DNA from: Batrachochytrium dendrobatidis JAM81
Lineage: Eukaryota; Chytridiomycota; Chytridiomycetes; Rhizophydiales
Reading direction: 5' to 3'
Assembly: GCF_000203795.2 (NCBI RefSeq)
Contig: NW_006281099.1
Span: 3,870,532-3,934,531, forward strand
Length of the DNA: 64,000 bases
Shown here: positions 59,662 to 64,000 of the stretch, piece by piece
How positions within the stretch are numbered: position 1 is the first letter of the stretch
Layout: every line of letters begins with the position of its first letter
Program-made: the position numbers and the translations under genes
Notes under the pieces: model-generated
What the model was told of the DNA's origin: nothing
Databases searched by the model: none
What the model saw: the letters and a program-made list of their open reading frames with translations, nothing else

Positions 59662-61261
59662 TTCTTTCCCGTTTGAGCGCATTGCTACTTTTGGACCCCT
59701 CATGACTCAGTTGATCAATGTGCACTTTTATATGGGATATTTTGTATTGATAAATCTCTTTCAACCGAGGATCGCCACGATTACGCAAGAGTCCTTCTGT
59801 TGCACGCTTGAGTTCTGCATTAAGCTTCTGTGTTTCTTGCTGTATTTGAATGATCCGCAGATGTGATGATGTCTTGTTTTTAGTTGTATCTGTTACGGAT
59901 GTAGAAGTAAGACTGCTGTTTTGTGATGCGTTGGATAGTGACTGGTCAGAATCCATAGAACTTTTTATATTGAGTGATGAGGCTGCTGACTGACTAGCTC
60001 CGTTTAGCGTATTTATAAATGAAAACACATCCGGCTTTTCAGTGTCTTCATGATTCTGTGATGTGTGCCTATTTTTGCTATCATATCGAGCATTCTTTCT
60101 CTTGCGCTTCTTTTTTTGTGGTATATCTGCATGTCCAACGCCACGGCCTGGTAGATACACTTTGACTTCCACTGGTTCTAAAATGCCATTTCCAGCAGCA
60201 CCTAGACCAGATCCAACACGGTAACCCATTTTGGCCATCAGTCGACTTCCAATTCCTTTTGTGTGTATTTCCCAAGCACCAAACTCGGTGTTTGCTAATT
60301 TCCGAACATGAACTGTATTGTCCAAGAAATCATCACTGTCTGAATCTTGATGAGTGGAATCGTCATCCTGGCTGTCATAAAATACCTCACTTAAAGAACT
60401 GACAGCATTACCCAGATCAGTTTTAGATGACTGATGCGTATGTGACAAAAAGCTAGAGTCTATATTTAAAATCGGTAGCAAATCCTCAAACGCAACATTA
60501 TGGATATCTCCTGTATAATCACTGAATTCAACCAGCACATCCGATTCACGAATGGACCCGATCATGGCATTATAATACAGCCCATCAGAAAACTTTGCCA
60601 GAACGCGTGGCTCAGCACCAGAAAGGATAGCTTCATAGTCCAAAGTGGAAGAGTCCTGCAGTACGGACAGTGGTAGCGTAATGCCATGCGATCTGTTGCA
60701 ATCTCCAGAACAAGCATTCAAGTTTTGGCATGGACAAGATTCTAAAGTCATGGGCGTCAATAGCATGACAGTTGCAGTGGAATCGCTGTGATTAGATTTC
60801 ATCTGTGAATCAATATCAGAGCTGTTTTGTTTGGATTCACTTTGGATTGACATAATGGTAGCCAAGAGATAGTAAGTATGCGACGAGTTGGGCATGGTAA
60901 ACGGAGCACAACACAGAGATCCAGCAGTAAAATTGCAAGTATTTGTAGCACATGCACTGGTGGCAGAGTCCTCGATATCTGGATGAGTAACATCATGAAC
61001 ATACTGTATATCTGGACTATCCAAAGTTGGCTGAGGCGGTAGAGCGATATCATTTTGTAAAAGCAGTTGCTGAAGATTGGCCAATTCCTGTAGATGGTGT
61101 CGAGCAGCAACCAGTTCTTGTCTAGCAATATTCATTGCAGGATCAATAGAGTCTGTAGACACATTCAAATCATCAATAAGTTTTAACTCTGAATTAATCG
61201 AGTCGATCTGCGACAGAGTGTCGAGCAGCTCGTTCTCCGTTCCGTCGGGATCGTTTTGCAT
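59636..61261 (-). CDS. ZGPAT-like protein: CCCH finger, Tudor and G-patch domains
   Basis: Single exon, 541 residues. An N-terminal coiled coil (residues 1-70, [39 protein letters not shown]) is followed by a compact CCCH-like cluster [18 protein letters not shown], a Tudor-like domain ([40 protein letters not shown]), and a G-patch: [20 protein letters not shown] and [21 protein letters not shown] lysine-rich nuclear signal ([12 protein letters not shown]) and a C-terminal coiled coil complete it. This domain order is that of animal ZGPAT, a transcriptional repressor also linked to the spliceosome. The cysteine spacing of the finger is shorter than the usual C-x7-8-C-x5-C-x3-H. The gene diverges from CSN5 with a 136-bp spacer. 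Confidence 0.86.
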   Translation of the reverse strand: MQNDPDGTENELLDTLSQIDSINSELKLIDDLNVSTDSIDPAMNIARQELVAARHHLQELANLQQLLLQNDIALPPQPTLDSPDIQYVHDVTHPDIEDSATSACATNTCNFTAGSLCCAPFTMPNSSHTYYLLATIMSIQSESKQNSSDIDSQMKSNHSDSTATVMLLTPMTLESCPCQNLNACSGDCNRSHGITLPLSVLQDSSTLDYEAILSGAEPRVLAKFSDGLYYNAMIGSIRESDVLVEFSDYTGDIHNVAFEDLLPILNIDSSFLSHTHQSSKTDLGNAVSSLSEVFYDSQDDDSTHQDSDSDDFLDNTVHVRKLANTEFGAWEIHTKGIGSRLMAKMGYRVGSGLGAAGNGILEPVEVKVYLPGRGVGHADIPQKKKRKRKNARYDSKNRHTSQNHEDTEKPDVFSFINTLNGASQSAASSLNIKSSMDSDQSLSNASQNSSLTSTSVTDTTKNKTSSHLRIIQIQQETQKLNAELKRATEGLLRNRGDPRLKEIYQYKISHIKVHIDQLSHEGSKSSNALKRERIKKSMMEF

Positions 61262-61397
61262 TGGAATTTATTGGCAATTCAAACTTTGGCCAAACGAGCC
61301 AAACAACCCAATTGTCACGTGATGAGTAATTGTCTGCAACAATCGATGTTGGCAATCTTGACATCAATTCTACACGCAAACCATCTGAAGGAGAAGG
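61262..61397. promoter_or_regulatory. 136-bp bidirectional promoter, ZGPAT-like / CSN5, with CACGTG
   Basis: The spacer contains GTCACGTGAT, with CACGTG at 61316-61321, 55 bp from the ZGPAT-like start and 77 bp from the CSN5 start. A shared bHLH-type site is plausible. Function is inferred from position. Confidence 0.55.
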
Positions 61398-63044
<1,647 letters not shown>

Positions 63045-63254
63045 GTTTTATGGTAAACTACATTGTATCTTTTTAAAATCGAAAAATGTGTCATTTTCAA
63101 TTTAAAGCAAATGAATCAAGCTCAATGTCCAAATCGGATGGCAAATATGAAAAATACTCAAGATTGCTGTACATCAAACCACTGTTTTTACGGTTATATT
63201 ATTGTAAATGGAACGCTAAACAAGGATACCAAGTATATAATATATCTGCAAGAT

Positions 63255-63474
63255 TAGGATACAATAAAGAGTTTGTACAGACTTGATCAAGAATTTCAGT
63301 TTAAAACTATGGTTTGTATTATATAATGGATGTTATTTTTATTGAATTAAGAATGCCTATTAAAATCAGTTTGTAGTAGGAAAGCGTAACAAATATGTAA
63401 TCATTGTTTATTCCAAAGCAAATAAAATCTGCAAGATAAATACAAGTGTTTCATTTTATGTGAATGCGGTTGTA
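63255..63474 (+). repeat. Truncated MITE copy E overlapping the last gene
   Basis: The right half of the transposon family: GGATACAATAAAGAGTTTGT, TATTATATAATGGATG, CAGTTTGTAGTAGGAAAGCG and a terminal CATTTTATGTGAATGCGGTTG followed by TA. Its inner block (ATTGTTTATTCCAAAGCAAA) matches copy D. The final 18 bp are read by the minus-strand gene at 63456-64000 as its last codons and stop. Confidence 0.7.
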
Positions 63475-64000
63475 AAAGTGATATTTTGCGAGTTTCGCCG
63501 ATATTCCAAGATCTTGTCAAGTTCATTGATAGAATTGACCAATTGACTTTCACTCAACTGGTATAAAATAGCACCATCATATGGAGCATTTGACTTTACT
63601 GCATCTTGGCAAGAGTAATAATTTTGATTCGTCTGAATTTTTCCTACTTTTGCATCTACTTCTTCTACTGTCAATTCAGAAATGTTTGACAGTTTTTCCA
63701 CAAGTAAAAAAGTTTCCATTTCGGCTATTTATATTGTCACAATTATATACCATAATAATTGGTGTTAGTGCATTAAACAGTGCCGACTTAAATTGGCTCT
63801 CGAAACAAAAATCAATCTTGACCATTACCTTTATGATCCGCTACCGAAACTGGCACGTCATCAAATAAAAGATTTACTTTATCAGACTCTACAATAATCT
63901 TTCCATGCGTTGACTGCTTTATTGATGTTGATCCGCAAACACTAGGCCTGTTGGGTTTTGATACGCTTTTTCGAACAGGAATGCTGGATGAAAAACAATT
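63456..64000 (-). CDS. Unrecognised protein, 5' part beyond the window
   Basis: Partial gene running off the right edge. Exon 63829 to past 64000 gives … IPVRKSVSKPNRPSVCGSTS, IKQSTHGKIIVESDKVNLLF, DDVPVSVADHK; a 104-bp intron follows; exon 63456-63724 gives AEMETFLLVEKLSNISELTV, EEVDAKVGKIQTNQNYY, ESQLVNSINELDKILEYRRN. The second exon looks helical. The phases agree (AAAG joined to CC). I recognise no family. The last codons (FTTAFT and TAA) come from the terminal repeat of transposon copy E, so the C-terminus was probably altered by the insertion. Confidence 0.55.

Overview
This window is nuclear DNA from a zoosporic, chytrid-like fungus. Genes are close together on both strands, and most are split by short spliceosomal introns (about 50-350 bp, GT-AG with a minority of GC-AG, CTAAC/CTAAT-type branch points). 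Fungal gene types (VTC polyphosphate polymerase, GATA factor, fungal p22phox/NoxD-like protein) sit beside genes kept only by organisms with centrioles and motile flagella (PACT-domain centrosomal protein, CCDC113, CIMIP2/FAM166, WDR97/WDR87). That combination fits Chytridiomycota such as Rhizophydiales; the genus is not determined from sequence alone.

Layout. 0.6-6.3 kb: an ABCC transporter with badly degenerate nucleotide-binding domains. 6.6-7.5 kb (minus): a UBE2C-type ubiquitin-conjugating enzyme. 7.9-11.3 kb (minus): a VTC4-like SPX/polyphosphate polymerase. 12.2-15.0 kb: an F-box/leucine-rich protein. 15.5-16.8 kb: COQ9. 17.3-27.7 kb: a coiled-coil protein of about 3,350 residues ending in a PACT domain. 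28.0-29.2 kb (minus): an unknown protein. 29.7-31.3 kb: CCDC113. 31.4-31.8 kb (minus): MDM35/TRIAP1. 32.8-34.6 kb (minus): a GATA factor. 34.9-35.9 kb (minus): XPA/Rad14. 36.3-36.8 kb (minus): p22phox/NoxD-like. 37.7-40.6 kb: an SLC44 choline-transporter-like protein. 41.2-42.3 kb (minus): CIMIP2. 42.7-43.8 kb (minus): glutaminyl cyclase. 44.6-52.7 kb: WDR97/WDR87-family flagellar protein. 52.7-53.8 kb (minus): an unknown protein. 54.3-56.8 kb: CCA-adding enzyme. 57.0-58.7 kb (minus): YJU2B/CCDC130 splicing factor. 58.8-59.7 kb: Gemin6-like. 59.6-61.3 kb (minus): ZGPAT-like. 61.4-63.0 kb: CSN5. 63.5 kb to the right edge (minus): a partial unknown gene.

A family of short non-autonomous DNA transposons runs through the window. 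Two near-identical 527-bp copies lie in inverted orientation around the CIMIP2-QPCT pair, with TA target duplications and terminal inverted repeats. Older, partial copies lie in an ABC intron, in two divergent promoters, and at the end of the last gene, where the repeat supplies the stop codon.

Functional groups. Flagellum/centriole: PACT protein, CCDC113, CIMIP2, WDR97. RNA processing: YJU2B, Gemin6 and ZGPAT adjacent, plus CCA1 nearby. Ubiquitin/NEDD8 control: UBE2C, F-box protein, CSN5. A palindromic CACGTG motif recurs 50-100 bp upstream of several start codons (VTC4, p22phox, CCA1 twice, ZGPAT/CSN5). Exon coordinates were derived by eye from reading frame, splice sites and family alignment remembered from general knowledge; none was checked against a database or RNA data.
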